Source: Paenibacillus sp. JJ-223
GTDB lineage: Bacteria > Bacillota > Bacilli > Paenibacillales > Paenibacillaceae
Reading direction: 5' to 3'
DNA: 64,000 nucleotides
Assembly: GCF_927798175.1 (NCBI RefSeq)
Contig: NZ_CAKMMP010000003.1
Coordinates: forward strand, 62,001-126,000
Below the pieces are notes generated by a model. That model made no database searches. It was not told the origin of the DNA and worked only from the letters and a program-made list of their open reading frames with translations. Below, in pieces: positions 53,111 through 64,000 of this stretch (positions are counted from its first letter, which is position 1; every line of letters starts with the position of its first letter). A program made the translations under genes and the position numbers.

Positions 53111-53968
53111 TCAAGCGGCTTTAGGCGCCGCAGGTTTGCTGTTTACGATCCAAATGCCGAACAGGACGAGGGCGATGCCTCCAAGCGTGGCGATCTTGAA
53201 GGATTCATGTAGGAAGAGCCAACCGGACAACACCCCGATGATGGGAACAGTCAACAATGTAATCGATGCTTTGCTGGCCTCAAGTTTGGACAGAATGTTG
53301 GTCCATAATACAAACGCAAGCGCGGACGCAACAATGCCGGAAAACAGCAAGTACAACACAGCGTTCAGATTCCAGTGGGTTGTCCCATGTTCGAACAGCA
53401 GGGAGCAAATGAACAGACCGATCGTTCCGAATGCCATCTGCCAGGTCGTGAACTGCACTTTGTCACAGTCCTGAAGCTTTTGTTTGATGATCAGGTTGGA
53501 GATTGCCCAAGAGATTGCGGACGAAAGAGCCAGCAGCAAAATCCAAGGATTCCCGGAGAAACGAATGTCCATCGCGAGTCCCAATCCCAGAATGCCAACG
53601 ATGATTCCAATGGATTTGCGGGTCGTTAACCGGTCGCTTGGAATGACGTAATGTGCCATTAAGGAGAGAAACAAGGGCATGCTGTAGGTCAGCACGGACG
53701 TTAAGCCGGCACTGATGTAATTCAGGGATACCTGAATCGCAATGTTAAAATAGGTCGTTTGCAAAATGCCGCAGATCACGAACCATTTGAAATGTTCCCG
53801 TTTCGGAAGGGGGATCCGTTTGAAAAACACGATCAGAAAAAGAAAACCGGACCCGACCAAAAAGCGAAAAGCGGCGAATAAAACAGGGGGGAACAGGCCG
53901 TTCCCCAGCTTCATGATCACGAAATTGAATCCCCAGATTAAACACAGAACCAAACTCAGAAGTTGCAT
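53111..53968 (-). CDS. EamA/DMT-family exporter
   Basis: A 285-residue protein with ten helices in two EamA repeats. The first starts MQLLSLVLCLIWGFNFVIMK with the typical WGxNF. The second starts GNPWILLLALSSAISWAISN. The end is basic. It would export a metabolite or drug. The frame extends far upstream into the PTS gene, so the start is either ATG 53968 or the in-frame TTG 53974, which is better spaced from AAGGGA. It lies 31 bp after bglP on the same strand and could be cotranscribed with it, though its function has no obvious link to beta-glucosides. Confidence 0.9.
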   Translation of the reverse strand: MQLLSLVLCLIWGFNFVIMKLGNGLFPPVLFAAFRFLVGSGFLFLIVFFKRIPLPKREHFKWFVICGILQTTYFNIAIQVSLNYISAGLTSVLTYSMPLFLSLMAHYVIPSDRLTTRKSIGIIVGILGLGLAMDIRFSGNPWILLLALSSAISWAISNLIIKQKLQDCDKVQFTTWQMAFGTIGLFICSLLFEHGTTHWNLNAVLYLLFSGIVASALAFVLWTNILSKLEASKASITLLTVPIIGVLSGWLFLHESFKIATLGGIALVLFGIWIVNSKPAAPKAA

Positions 53969-53999
53969 TTTCAAGTCATATCCCTTCGGTACGTTTTGT

Positions 54000-55931
<1,932 letters not shown>

Positions 55932-55961
55932 TCATAACTCCCTTTGAGTCATATTCTCAAT

Positions 55962-55975
55962 TGTAAACACTTACA
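55962..55975 (-). promoter_or_regulatory. Candidate cre site and hairpin upstream of bglP
   Basis: TGTAAACACTTACA matches cre with one change (A for G in the centre). It lies 34 bp upstream of the bglP start. A large stem (GGGGAT/ATCCCC plus AAGGGAA/TTTCCCTT, about 56008-56055) lies further upstream in the bglH-bglP gap and may stabilise or end part of the bglH mRNA. Confidence 0.45.
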
Positions 55976-56094
55976 TAATTGTGATGTATCGTGTTCGTTT
56001 TCCGGCAATCAAGGGAATGGAATAGGGGATCGATCATCCCCGTTTCCCTTGAAAACCGGCCTTGAAGTAAGTGCTGAACGGTAAATCGTTGGTA

Positions 56095-57612
<1,518 letters not shown>

Positions 57613-57645
57613 TCATGAACAATCCTCATAGGCTCATGCTAAACG

Positions 57646-57661
57646 CTGGAATGCATTCCAG
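57646..57661. promoter_or_regulatory. Perfect palindromic LacI-type operator between bglH and its regulator
   Basis: CTGGAATGCATTCCAG is a perfect 16-bp palindrome in the 130-bp divergent region. It lies 30 bp before the LacI start and 85 bp before bglH. Confidence 0.7.
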
Positions 57662-57691
57662 GTCAAGCACAAATTTCGCGGGGTGGCTCAC

Positions 57692-58666
57692 ATGATCAAC
57701 ATCACAAAAATCGCAGAAATTGCCGGAGTTTCGAGAAGTACGGTTTCTCGCGTATTGAATAATCATCCTCACGTTAATGAAACGACCCGGGAACACGTGA
57801 TGAAAATTATGAAGGAATTCGACTATATTCCGAACATCAATGCCGTTCAGCTAAAGGTAGGCCGAACCAAAATTATCGGTGTCATGACGCCGACGATCAA
57901 CAATTATTACATGCAATATATCAATGGAATCGCTCTTGAAGGCAAGAAAGAGGGATATCAGGTTCTCATTTACCAAACGGACGAACAAGCTGACCAGGAG
58001 CAGGCAGCACTGGAATTGCTGCGCCAAAAAAAGGTAGACGGGCTGATCGTGTTAAGGCGGTTGATGAGCTGGAAAACGATCGAGAAATATACGGAATACG
58101 GACCGATTGTGACATGCGAACCTTTGAACAGCGGCAAAATACCTTCGGTATACATGGACCATTATGAAGGATTTCGATTGGGGATAGAGCATCTGGTAGA
58201 GAGAGGATATCACCATATCGCCTGTACGATCGGAAGGAAACATAGCACCAACAGCAAGCGAAGAATTCAGGCATACATGGATGTATTGGAGAAATACGGG
58301 TTACCGCATAAAGAAGAGTGGATGCTCTACGGCGTCCGCACGGTGGAAGACGGAATTGCGGCATTCAAGAAACTGGAGAGGCTTGCCGATAAACCCCATG
58401 CGATCGTAACCACCAACGATTTCGTTGCAAGTGGTATTCTATCTTCGGCACGTTCGAGCGGTTTTCGGGTGCCTGAAGATATCGCCGTGGTAGGATTTGA
58501 AGCTGACGAAAGTCAGGTGGCCGACGCCATGCAGCTCACGAATATCACGAATCCGCTCAAAAACATTGGACAGGACATGTTTCGGATTTTCATGAACAAG
58601 CTTCAGTGCAAGCCTTTCGAATATCGGAATTTGGAATTCCAATTGATTGTCCGTGAATCGACTTGA
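57692..58666 (+). CDS. LacI-family transcriptional regulator of the bgl genes
   Basis: A 324-residue repressor. The LacI HTH begins MINITKIAEIAGVSRSTVSR and continues VLNNHPHVNETTRE. The periplasmic-binding-like effector domain has RTKIIGVMTPTINNYYMQYI, DHYEGFRLGIEHLVERGYHH and EDIAVVGFEADE. It probably represses bglH-bglP until a glucoside (or its phosphate) binds, which would replace the LicT/SacY antiterminator control found in Bacillus. The ATG at 57692 lies 5-8 nt after GGGGTGG; the GTG at 57683 is inside that site. Confidence 0.94.
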   Translation: MINITKIAEIAGVSRSTVSRVLNNHPHVNETTREHVMKIMKEFDYIPNINAVQLKVGRTKIIGVMTPTINNYYMQYINGIALEGKKEGYQVLIYQTDEQADQEQAALELLRQKKVDGLIVLRRLMSWKTIEKYTEYGPIVTCEPLNSGKIPSVYMDHYEGFRLGIEHLVERGYHHIACTIGRKHSTNSKRRIQAYMDVLEKYGLPHKEEWMLYGVRTVEDGIAAFKKLERLADKPHAIVTTNDFVASGILSSARSSGFRVPEDIAVVGFEADESQVADAMQLTNITNPLKNIGQDMFRIFMNKLQCKPFEYRNLEFQLIVREST

Positions 58667-58683
58667 ATGAAAGATTCAAGTCT

Positions 58684-58713
58684 CGAAAAGCCGCGATATC
58701 GCGGCTTTTTGCG
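58684..58713 (+). terminator. Intrinsic terminator of the LacI gene
   Basis: A perfect palindrome AAAAGCCGCGAT / ATCGCGGCTTTT followed by T residues. Confidence 0.9.
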
Positions 58714-58762
58714 TTGAATGACATGGGGCATGAATTCATACGGGCTGGGCCAACAAATAGTC

Positions 58763-58811
58763 TTGTCAAAAGTGTACCCGCATGATAAAGTTGATAACGA
58801 TTATCAATATC
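58763..58811 (+). promoter_or_regulatory. Promoter with overlapping Fur box
   Basis: TTGTCA (58763-58768), 17 nt, TAAAGT (58786-58791) looks like a SigA promoter. GATAACGATTATCAATATC (58793-58811) matches 17 of 19 positions of the Fur consensus GATAATGATTATCATTATC and would cover the transcription start. Confidence 0.8.
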
Positions 58812-58832
58812 ATTAAAAAAGGGTGGATTCAT

Positions 58833-59846
58833 TTGTTGAAACGGACAACTTCAATCTGGCTTATGCTTGTACTGGCCATGGTGTTAGTGCTGAGTGCATG
58901 CGGCCAAAAAGCGACTACAACGACCGAGACGACAACGAATGCGTCTGCGGGAGCGGACCGTTCGACCGATACAAGTTCTTCGGAGGCAACAGCGGTAACG
59001 GAAGAAGAAACGGTGACGTATCAGTCTGATGCGGGTGAGATACAAGTGCCTAAAAATCCGCAACGCATCGTTGATCTGACCGCATTCTCGACAGGTTATT
59101 TCGTTGCGCTGGATGCACCGGTCGTCGGAGCGCTCTCGGGCGCGATGAACAACAAATACATTAAAGATCAATTGGCCGGCCAAGGTACGACGGACCTGGG
59201 CGAGCAGCCGACAGCCGAGCAAATCGTCAGCCTGCAGCCGGACTTGATCATCGCTTATACAGGAACCGAGGGAATTGACCAATTATCCCAGATTGCTCCC
59301 GTCGTACAGCTCAAGTATGGTGCGCTAAACTACAAAGACCTCATGCTGGAGCTGGGCAAACTGACCAATCGGGAAGATGCGGCCAAAGCATGGGTCGCGA
59401 ACTGGGAAGCCAAGATTAACGAACTGAAGCCGCAGGTGAAGGCCGCGGTAGGCGACCGCACGGTTTCGATCCTCAACCCGTATTCGAAGGGGCTATATGT
59501 ATTTGGCCATAATTTCGGCCGCGGCGGGGAGATCATCTATGGGGAATTTGGCCTTAAAGCGCCAGCCAAGGCTCAAGCCGAAGCGATCGACAGCGGAACA
59601 GGCTGGGCTTCCATTTCAATGGAAGTGCTGCCGGAATACGCGGGTGACATCATCTTTACGAGTCCATGGTCGGGCGATACAAGTGATCCGCAGATTGTTT
59701 ACGAGAACAAGATCTGGGCTAATCTGCCTGCGGTGAAGGCCGGACATGTATTCCAGCTTGACCCTACCTCGGACACGTACAATGATCCCATTTCTTTGGA
59801 AGGCCAGTTGAAGTTTATTACCGATAGCTTGCTTTCCGCCAAATAA
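58833..59846 (+). CDS. Iron-siderophore-binding lipoprotein (ABC transporter)
   Basis: A 337-residue protein. A lipoprotein signal with lipobox LSAC (Cys23) and a Thr/Ser-rich linker is followed by a helical-backbone type binding fold: QVPKNPQRIVDLTAFSTGYF, EQIVSLQPDLIIAYTGTEG, FGHNFGRGGEIIYGEFGLKA. It captures ferric siderophore outside the cell. TTG 58833 follows GGGTGG by 6 nt; the frame reaches an ATG at 58782, but that lies within the promoter/Fur box region, so it cannot be the start. No permease or ATPase gene is adjacent, so it must use a transporter encoded elsewhere. Confidence 0.93.
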   Translation: MLKRTTSIWLMLVLAMVLVLSACGQKATTTTETTTNASAGADRSTDTSSSEATAVTEEETVTYQSDAGEIQVPKNPQRIVDLTAFSTGYFVALDAPVVGALSGAMNNKYIKDQLAGQGTTDLGEQPTAEQIVSLQPDLIIAYTGTEGIDQLSQIAPVVQLKYGALNYKDLMLELGKLTNREDAAKAWVANWEAKINELKPQVKAAVGDRTVSILNPYSKGLYVFGHNFGRGGEIIYGEFGLKAPAKAQAEAIDSGTGWASISMEVLPEYAGDIIFTSPWSGDTSDPQIVYENKIWANLPAVKAGHVFQLDPTSDTYNDPISLEGQLKFITDSLLSAK

Positions 59847-59875
59847 ATCCTTATCCGTCCATAACGTTTAACCAT

Positions 59876-59934
59876 AAAAACGAGTATTCCTGAAAGGCTT
59901 CCTAGCGGCGGTTCAGGAGTACTCGTTTTATTTC
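59876..59934 (+). terminator. Intrinsic terminator of the siderophore-binding gene
   Basis: AAAACGAGTATTCCTGAA / TTCAGGAGTACTCGTTTT (one mismatch), with a T-run after it. Confidence 0.88.
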
Positions 59935-60081
59935 ACGTCTATTTAAATAGGATATAACGTTCGAAGAGAAGGGATACATCGAGAAATACAGAATATTTGA
60001 GGGTGTATGCTGGGAGCTTGCTTTGGGGTATTCGTCGTATCAGCGATTGTTACAAGTTATGATACAGGGAGGAAATGATCC

Positions 60082-60540
60082 GTGGTACTAGATGACGAAG
60101 CTTTTAAAAAGCTGATATCCACCAGAAATGTTGGGAAAGTCACGTATTGAATAGAAAAAAGGGAAGCAGAGAACGAAAAATGGATGAATGATTTATTGGT
60201 CAAAATGGGGCATAACTCGTCGAGAATCGAACATCATTGGAGATCGGTAACGAGGGAGTATGCCCATCAGATTCTTGAATTCATCTTTACCATGGAAATG
60301 ACCCACAACCTGGCCATAAATTCTAAGCCGTTTGCGCACTCCATAAGCAACTGTTATCTGAATCAATTCGGACCAGAGGCAGAATTTTACACGAATGGAC
60401 TGTTCGATACTTCTGACGGCTCTTTCAAACTCTATGCCTGGACGTCTATTACAGATGGCGAAACGTATACCTATGATACAGGGGTCATCGGGATCGATAC
60501 AGAGCGAATTGGAATTCTTTGGGCGACCGATCCTATGTAG
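60082..60540 (+). pseudogene. Gene of unknown family interrupted by an in-frame TGA
   Basis: A GTG at 60082 follows GGGAGGAAATGATCC and starts a frame (VVLDDEAFKKLISTRNVGKV, TY) that meets TGA at 60148-60150. The same frame continues without break as IEKREAENEKWMNDLLVKMG and runs for 118 more residues from the ATG at 60184 (RIEHHWRSVTREYAHQILEF ... DTERIGILWATDP). The part after the stop looks like a real protein, but the ATG at 60184 has no ribosome binding site. The simplest reading is a nonsense mutation (TGG to TGA). I do not recognise the family. An alternative is a shorter functional gene starting at 60184. Confidence 0.5.
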
Positions 60541-60589
60541 ATAAAAGAAAAAAGGCCTTCCCTCTCAACGAATTGGAGTGATAAAGCCG

Positions 60590-61396
60590 CTATTTCGCGA
60601 TGCGAACCTGAATCTCCGTCAAAAATTCATCGGTATGGATCGTTTCCCGGTTGTCGATTTCATAGATTTCGAAAGGGGCATCCAGCAATGTATATCCGTT
60701 TTCACTGGCATGGTCCATGACGTCCATGATCCGCTTTGCACTCTGAGTATAATCCCCTCGGTAACAAAGTGAAAGGTACTCCCCGGCGGGAAGCAGATCA
60801 TCGTAGTCGCGGGCGTTTCGATCCAAAATGAAAAAGATGGAGTCGAACACCTCCTTCATGCCTGCCTGCAATTCCTCGACAGCCACGGATGCTCCGAATA
60901 ATTGATTGCCAAAATCACGGATTTTGCTTTCATGCTTTTGATGCAGCTTTTTGATCGCCAAGTCCATTTCCTCATCCCTCGTGATCCGCATCTTTAGCTG
61001 TAAGCAAGGCCGATCGGGATAGGATTTGATCGTGAATACTCCAGTTTCAATGTTCTTTGCTGCAGACAAGACATGGATTCGTTCCTGGATAAGTTGTTGC
61101 TTGAAACGCAGCCTTTCGATCTGTTCGCTGATCAGCGCCTCCTCTGTATGGAACAACGAAAGCGTACTATCAATGCTTTGATGGTCCAAGTACTCTTTGA
61201 TCTGCTGCATGGAGAAATCCAATTGGCGCAAATCGCGAATAATGTTCAATTTGTATATGTCATGCAAGCCATAGAGCCTATATCCATTGGTGTCCCGTCG
61301 TGGCTGGAGCACGCCCAATTTCTCGTAATAACGCAAGGAGTCCGCGCCGATTTGATACAGTTTGGATATTTCATTGATTTTAAAAACACTTTTCAT
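60590..61396 (-). CDS. MerR-family regulator with C-terminal effector domain (BmrR-like)
   Basis: 268 residues from the ATG at 61396; a TTG four codons earlier overlaps the ribosome binding site AAGGA. The MerR HTH is KINEISKLYQIGADSLRYYE and the wing KLGVLQPRRDTNGYRLY. A dimerisation helix follows (about 75-115). The last ~150 residues form a GyrI-like ligand-binding domain (LPAGEYLSLCYRGDYTQSAK, YTLLDAPFEIYEIDNRETIH), as in BmrR, which senses drugs. It lies 30 nt after the AraC gene on the same strand. The target is unknown; no efflux gene is adjacent. Confidence 0.92.
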   Translation of the reverse strand: MKSVFKINEISKLYQIGADSLRYYEKLGVLQPRRDTNGYRLYGLHDIYKLNIIRDLRQLDFSMQQIKEYLDHQSIDSTLSLFHTEEALISEQIERLRFKQQLIQERIHVLSAAKNIETGVFTIKSYPDRPCLQLKMRITRDEEMDLAIKKLHQKHESKIRDFGNQLFGASVAVEELQAGMKEVFDSIFFILDRNARDYDDLLPAGEYLSLCYRGDYTQSAKRIMDVMDHASENGYTLLDAPFEIYEIDNRETIHTDEFLTEIQVRIAK

Positions 61397-61426
61397 GCCT
61401 CGATCCAATCCTTCTTCAATAAGTAA

Positions 61427-62320
61427 TCAGTCAAAAAACAAACGATGGAACGCCAAATGGCTTTTTGCCTTGCGGAATTCGCCTGGCGAACATCCGACAA
61501 TGCCGTGAAAGACTTTGATAAAATAACTGCTTCCCGAGAAGCCCACTTGTTGGGCAATTTCCTCAATGCTAAGATCGGTTTCGCGCAGCAATCGCACGGC
61601 ATGGCCGAGCCGGATCTTGGTCAAATACTGCAGCGGGGACATTCCTATGGTTGCCGTAAATCTTCGAATAAAATGAAACTTGGACAAACCTGCCGCCTGC
61701 GCACAAACATCAACGCCTGGAATAACCGGATAATGCTCCTCCATCCAGGCCAAAGCCTTGCGAATCGCTTCCGGATGGTCGCCGTCTCCGTCTGTATGGC
61801 TGGTATAACGTCTCAATTCCATCATGAATCGGTAGACGGATGACGAAGCACGGAATGCATCCGATAGCTGACCATCCCTGGCATCGAGAAAGATATGCTC
61901 CAATGTATGGATTACCGAATGGTGACGCGGAATGGGAACGATCGGGCCGTACTTTTTTTTGACGGCATGCCAGTGGTCCTGCAGCCCTGTAGGACGAAAC
62001 AGCAAAAAAAGGAATTCCCAGGATTCGTCACGGTCATCGAAGCGATAACAGTGATCGTCCGGGATTTCCACGAGCAATGCCGTCTCCTCCGGAACGAGGT
62101 ACTCTTTGCTGCCTACACGGAGGCGTCCTTGTCCGGATAACGTATATTGAAAAAGAAAAAGGGGGCCGTCGGACCGCTTCAATCCGTCCCAGGAATAGAG
62201 GGGGGACGAGACCTGGTCGCGACCGACGGCATATAGTTCATAAAGGCCCATGGCTGCCGCTTCGGAAAAACGGAACCCGATCGTTGAATACTCAGGCTGA
62301 TTCAATTTTGGTTTAGTCAT
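61427..62320 (-). CDS. AraC-family regulator (cupin sensor), likely controlling alpha-galactosidase
   Basis: 297 residues. The N-terminal AraC-type cupin domain has FQYTLSGQGRLRVGSKEYLV and PEETALLVEIPDDHCYRF. The C-terminal double HTH has GVDVCAQAAGLSKFHFIRRF and SIEEIAQQVGFSGSSYFIKV ending VGCSPGEFRK. It lies 19 bp after the GH27 gene in the same operon and probably activates it in response to a galactoside. An 11-bp direct repeat upstream of the GH27 gene is a candidate site. Confidence 0.94.
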   Translation of the reverse strand: MTKPKLNQPEYSTIGFRFSEAAAMGLYELYAVGRDQVSSPLYSWDGLKRSDGPLFLFQYTLSGQGRLRVGSKEYLVPEETALLVEIPDDHCYRFDDRDESWEFLFLLFRPTGLQDHWHAVKKKYGPIVPIPRHHSVIHTLEHIFLDARDGQLSDAFRASSSVYRFMMELRRYTSHTDGDGDHPEAIRKALAWMEEHYPVIPGVDVCAQAAGLSKFHFIRRFTATIGMSPLQYLTKIRLGHAVRLLRETDLSIEEIAQQVGFSGSSYFIKVFHGIVGCSPGEFRKAKSHLAFHRLFFD

Positions 62321-62339
62321 CTTCTAAGTATATGGAAGT

Positions 62340-63623
62340 TTACGGTTCGAGTCTATACAATGCGGCTCCATGCGGAGCAATCTCGGCAGACAACGTCCCG
62401 TCATTGACGTTAACGTGCTGTCCTGTCCAAAGCTCTTTCGCGCCAGAGGAGCGGGTTACGCCGATTTGCTGCAATCGAACGGAGACGGTGGCCGCTTCGT
62501 CACCAACATTAAACAATGCGACGTACACGGAGCCGTCCGTATGATTGGCTTGCCATACAACCTTGTTATCCTCACGGGATACCTGGCGTGCGCCAAAGCC
62601 GTTTCTGTGCAGATCAAGCACGTCCCGGTTGGTCAAGAGGGATAGCGTCCAATCGTCGTTGTCCCGCATTTCTCCGCCAAACATGAGTGGCGAACGGAAA
62701 ATGGACCACAAGGTCATCATCGTCAATTGTTCGTCCTTGGTAAACCGCGTCCACCGATCGCTGCCTCCGCCGTCCACGGAACGAATGCCGAGATGGCCGA
62801 GCGGCAGCATGTCGCAATCAGGCCACTGGCCTGGCTCCACATGTTCGGCCCACTTCTCGCAGCGTTCGAACATGCCGAGCAGCAGGGGCCACAGATCCCA
62901 GAAATCGTCGGTCATGCGCCACATGTTGGCATTGGCTTTGAATTCCTCGGCGTGCTCCAGAGGGGCTGGCCCCGGTGAAAGGCTGAGAACCATCTCTCTG
63001 CCGCTGCGGTCAATGGCTTTGCGAATCATTTCGATTTCAGGCAAATGGGCTTGATACAGGCGGGATGCAGCAATGTCATCCACTTTAACGAAGTCGACGC
63101 CCCAGGATGCATACAGTTCAAACAATGAATCGTAATAGGCCTGAGCACCTTCTTTGGCTGCATCTACGCCGTACATGTCCGTGTTCCAAGGGCAGATCGA
63201 ATTCGGGTGGGCGATGTCCCGAGCCGTGGCCGAGGTGCCCAGAATCGGCGTTGCCGCATGGGCAGCTTGACGCGGGATGCCGCGCATGATGTGGATGCCG
63301 AACTTCAGGCCCAAACTGTGCACGTAATCCGCCAATGGTTTGAATCCTTTGCCCCCGGCGGCAGAAGGGAAGCGGTTAACGGCTGGCATCAGCCGAGAGT
63401 ATTCGTCCATTTCCAAAGGCACAAACGGCCGATACTGCGAAGATATTGCTCCCGGTTCGTACCATTGGATATCGACGACCACGTATTCCCATCCATACGC
63501 CTTCAAGTGCTCTGCCATATACTCCGCATTTCCGCGAATCTCTTCTTCGCGCACGGCAGCACCATAACAATCCCAGCTATTCCAGCCCATAGGCGGGGTA
63601 AGTGCAAATTGGTGATGATTCAT
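62340..63623 (-). CDS. Alpha-galactosidase (GH27)
   Basis: 427 residues, a (beta/alpha)8 barrel plus a C-terminal beta domain. Typical GH27 text: LTPPMGWNSWDCYG, WEYVVVDIQWYEPG, the nucleophile region VDFVKVDDIA (D182 likely) and the acid/base region MWRMTDDFWDLW (D239 or D240). No signal peptide is present, so it acts in the cytoplasm on imported alpha-galactosides such as melibiose or raffinose-type sugars. The enzyme has the Asp-rich sites of a retaining glycosidase. The next gene is an AraC regulator in the same operon; no sugar transporter is adjacent. Confidence 0.93.
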   Translation of the reverse strand: MNHHQFALTPPMGWNSWDCYGAAVREEEIRGNAEYMAEHLKAYGWEYVVVDIQWYEPGAISSQYRPFVPLEMDEYSRLMPAVNRFPSAAGGKGFKPLADYVHSLGLKFGIHIMRGIPRQAAHAATPILGTSATARDIAHPNSICPWNTDMYGVDAAKEGAQAYYDSLFELYASWGVDFVKVDDIAASRLYQAHLPEIEMIRKAIDRSGREMVLSLSPGPAPLEHAEEFKANANMWRMTDDFWDLWPLLLGMFERCEKWAEHVEPGQWPDCDMLPLGHLGIRSVDGGGSDRWTRFTKDEQLTMMTLWSIFRSPLMFGGEMRDNDDWTLSLLTNRDVLDLHRNGFGARQVSREDNKVVWQANHTDGSVYVALFNVGDEAATVSVRLQQIGVTRSSGAKELWTGQHVNVNDGTLSAEIAPHGAALYRLEP

Positions 63624-63698
63624 GTCCAGATCCCATCTTTCGTTGATAAAGTATGTTCTGGCTTCATTTTATGGGAACGAAGGATAAGGGACAATCAT

Positions 63699-63728
63699 AA
63701 AGTATTGCTCAGGTTGTAAAATATTGCT
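63699..63728 (-). promoter_or_regulatory. 11-bp direct repeat upstream of the alpha-galactosidase gene
   Basis: AAAGTATTGCT (63699-63709) and AAAATATTGCT (63718-63728) differ at one position and are offset by 19 bp. They lie 76-105 bp upstream of the GH27 start. Spaced direct repeats are usual for AraC-family proteins. Confidence 0.5.
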
Positions 63729-63863
63729 GTTCTATTGGCGTGACGATCCACGTTGTAATGCCTGTAACGGGTTAGATAGGCTGAATCATGATATAATGGG
63801 CTGAAATGGAATAAATATGATGAACATCGAGACTACCAAAGGGTATGGAATGGAGGGAAACGT

Positions 63864-64000
63864 ATGGACCACCGGCAGCTGCTTCCTTTGGTCGAACGGC
63901 TGGATGCGAGAGGCGTCCGTTACGCTTTAGGCGGCAGCGGATTACTGCGTTATCTGAACTTGATTCAAAGCGTAAACGATTGGGACTTGACGGTTGAATG
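63864..64000 (+). CDS. Nucleotidyltransferase-like protein, 3' end missing
   Basis: The first 45 residues only (RQLLPLVERLDARGVRYALG, GSGLLRYLNLIQSVNDWDLT), cut by the window edge. The GGSG followed by NDWDLTVE resembles the start of a nucleotidyltransferase-fold domain (G-G/S ... D-x-D). GGAGGG precedes the ATG. A precise function cannot be given. The 63624-63863 gap before it holds the AraC-type repeats and promoter region only. Confidence 0.6.
   Translation, partial: MDHRQLLPLVERLDARGVRYALGGSGLLRYLNLIQSVNDWDLTVE

Noticed and set aside
52994..53212. 72-residue plus-strand ORF near 53 kb
   Set aside because: Its first part is the terminator hairpin of the EamA gene and its second part lies in antisense to that gene.
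56008..56055. Possible RAT/LicT antiterminator in the bglH-bglP gap
   Set aside because: It is a strong hairpin without a T-run and without the conserved RAT loop; it lies between the genes rather than before the first.
60148..60150. Selenocysteine codon in the broken gene
   Set aside because: No SECIS-like hairpin follows, no selenoprotein family fits, and no sel genes are visible. A nonsense mutation is simpler.

Overview
The window looks like a chromosome segment of a Paenibacillus-type low-GC Gram-positive (Bacillales). The evidence is a surface protein with S-layer homology domains, several lipoproteins with Firmicutes lipoboxes, strong GGAGG ribosome binding sites with frequent GTG and TTG starts, a YesM/YesN two-component system divergent from a CUT1 sugar transporter that has no ATPase gene of its own, a pectate lyase, a GH27 alpha-galactosidase, and homologues of Bacillus YoaT, YdhG (Fra), YqcI/YcgG and the bgl system. 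I saw no rRNA, tRNA, CRISPR array, prophage or transposase.

Layout. 1-5.2 kb: end of an S-layer homology protein, then an electrophile- or drug-response cassette (aldo/keto reductase and MFS pump divergent from an HxlR regulator with two inverted-repeat operators) and a DUF817 membrane protein. 5.6-11.4 kb: metE, with an upstream palindrome and no visible SAM riboswitch, then an SDR, a DUF1801 protein, a WYL regulator and a DinB protein. 11.7-21.6 kb: a CotH-like lipoprotein, a sugar ABC transporter, divergent YesMN, a 71-residue membrane protein translationally coupled to yesN, and a secreted helical protein with short repeats. 21.8-26.2 kb: ilvBN divergent from an NTPase-LuxR regulator. 26.6-34.8 kb: a chromate-type transporter, an ECF sigma factor overlapping a DUF4179 protein, a NarL-type two-component system and an MMPL transporter. 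35-45.8 kb: glycosyltransferase, pcp, pectate lyase, a fused amino-acid binding protein/permease with its ATPase, TetR with a second MMPL pump, a LysE exporter and an APC permease. 45.9-53 kb: a YqcI/YcgG protein, a MocR/PdxR regulator followed by pdxS without pdxT, an MBL-GNAT fusion, Fra, a VOC protein and a diguanylate cyclase. 53-64 kb: EamA exporter, bglP and bglH with a divergent LacI regulator, a Fur-controlled siderophore-binding lipoprotein, a gene broken by an in-frame TGA, MerR and AraC regulators, an alpha-galactosidase, and the start of a nucleotidyltransferase-like gene.

Much of the window is sugar and plant-polymer utilisation (pectate lyase, beta-glucoside PTS, alpha-galactosidase, CUT1 ABC) and efflux (MFS, two MMPL, LysE, EamA, chromate-type), each commonly placed next to its own regulator. 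Many genes end in clear intrinsic terminators.

The most unusual structure is a dispersed intergenic element. Three fuller copies (5.3, 13.6 and 26.3 kb), one diverged copy (34.8 kb) and two fragments (30.4 and 37.8 kb) share inverted ends of the type TATATAAACCGC, a conserved block ACACGTTAACGGAGAGGC and an internal hairpin around ACTGC/GCAGT. Copies occur in both orientations and next to unrelated genes, so the family looks like a MITE- or REP-like repeat able to fold as structured RNA. I do not recognise it as a named element.
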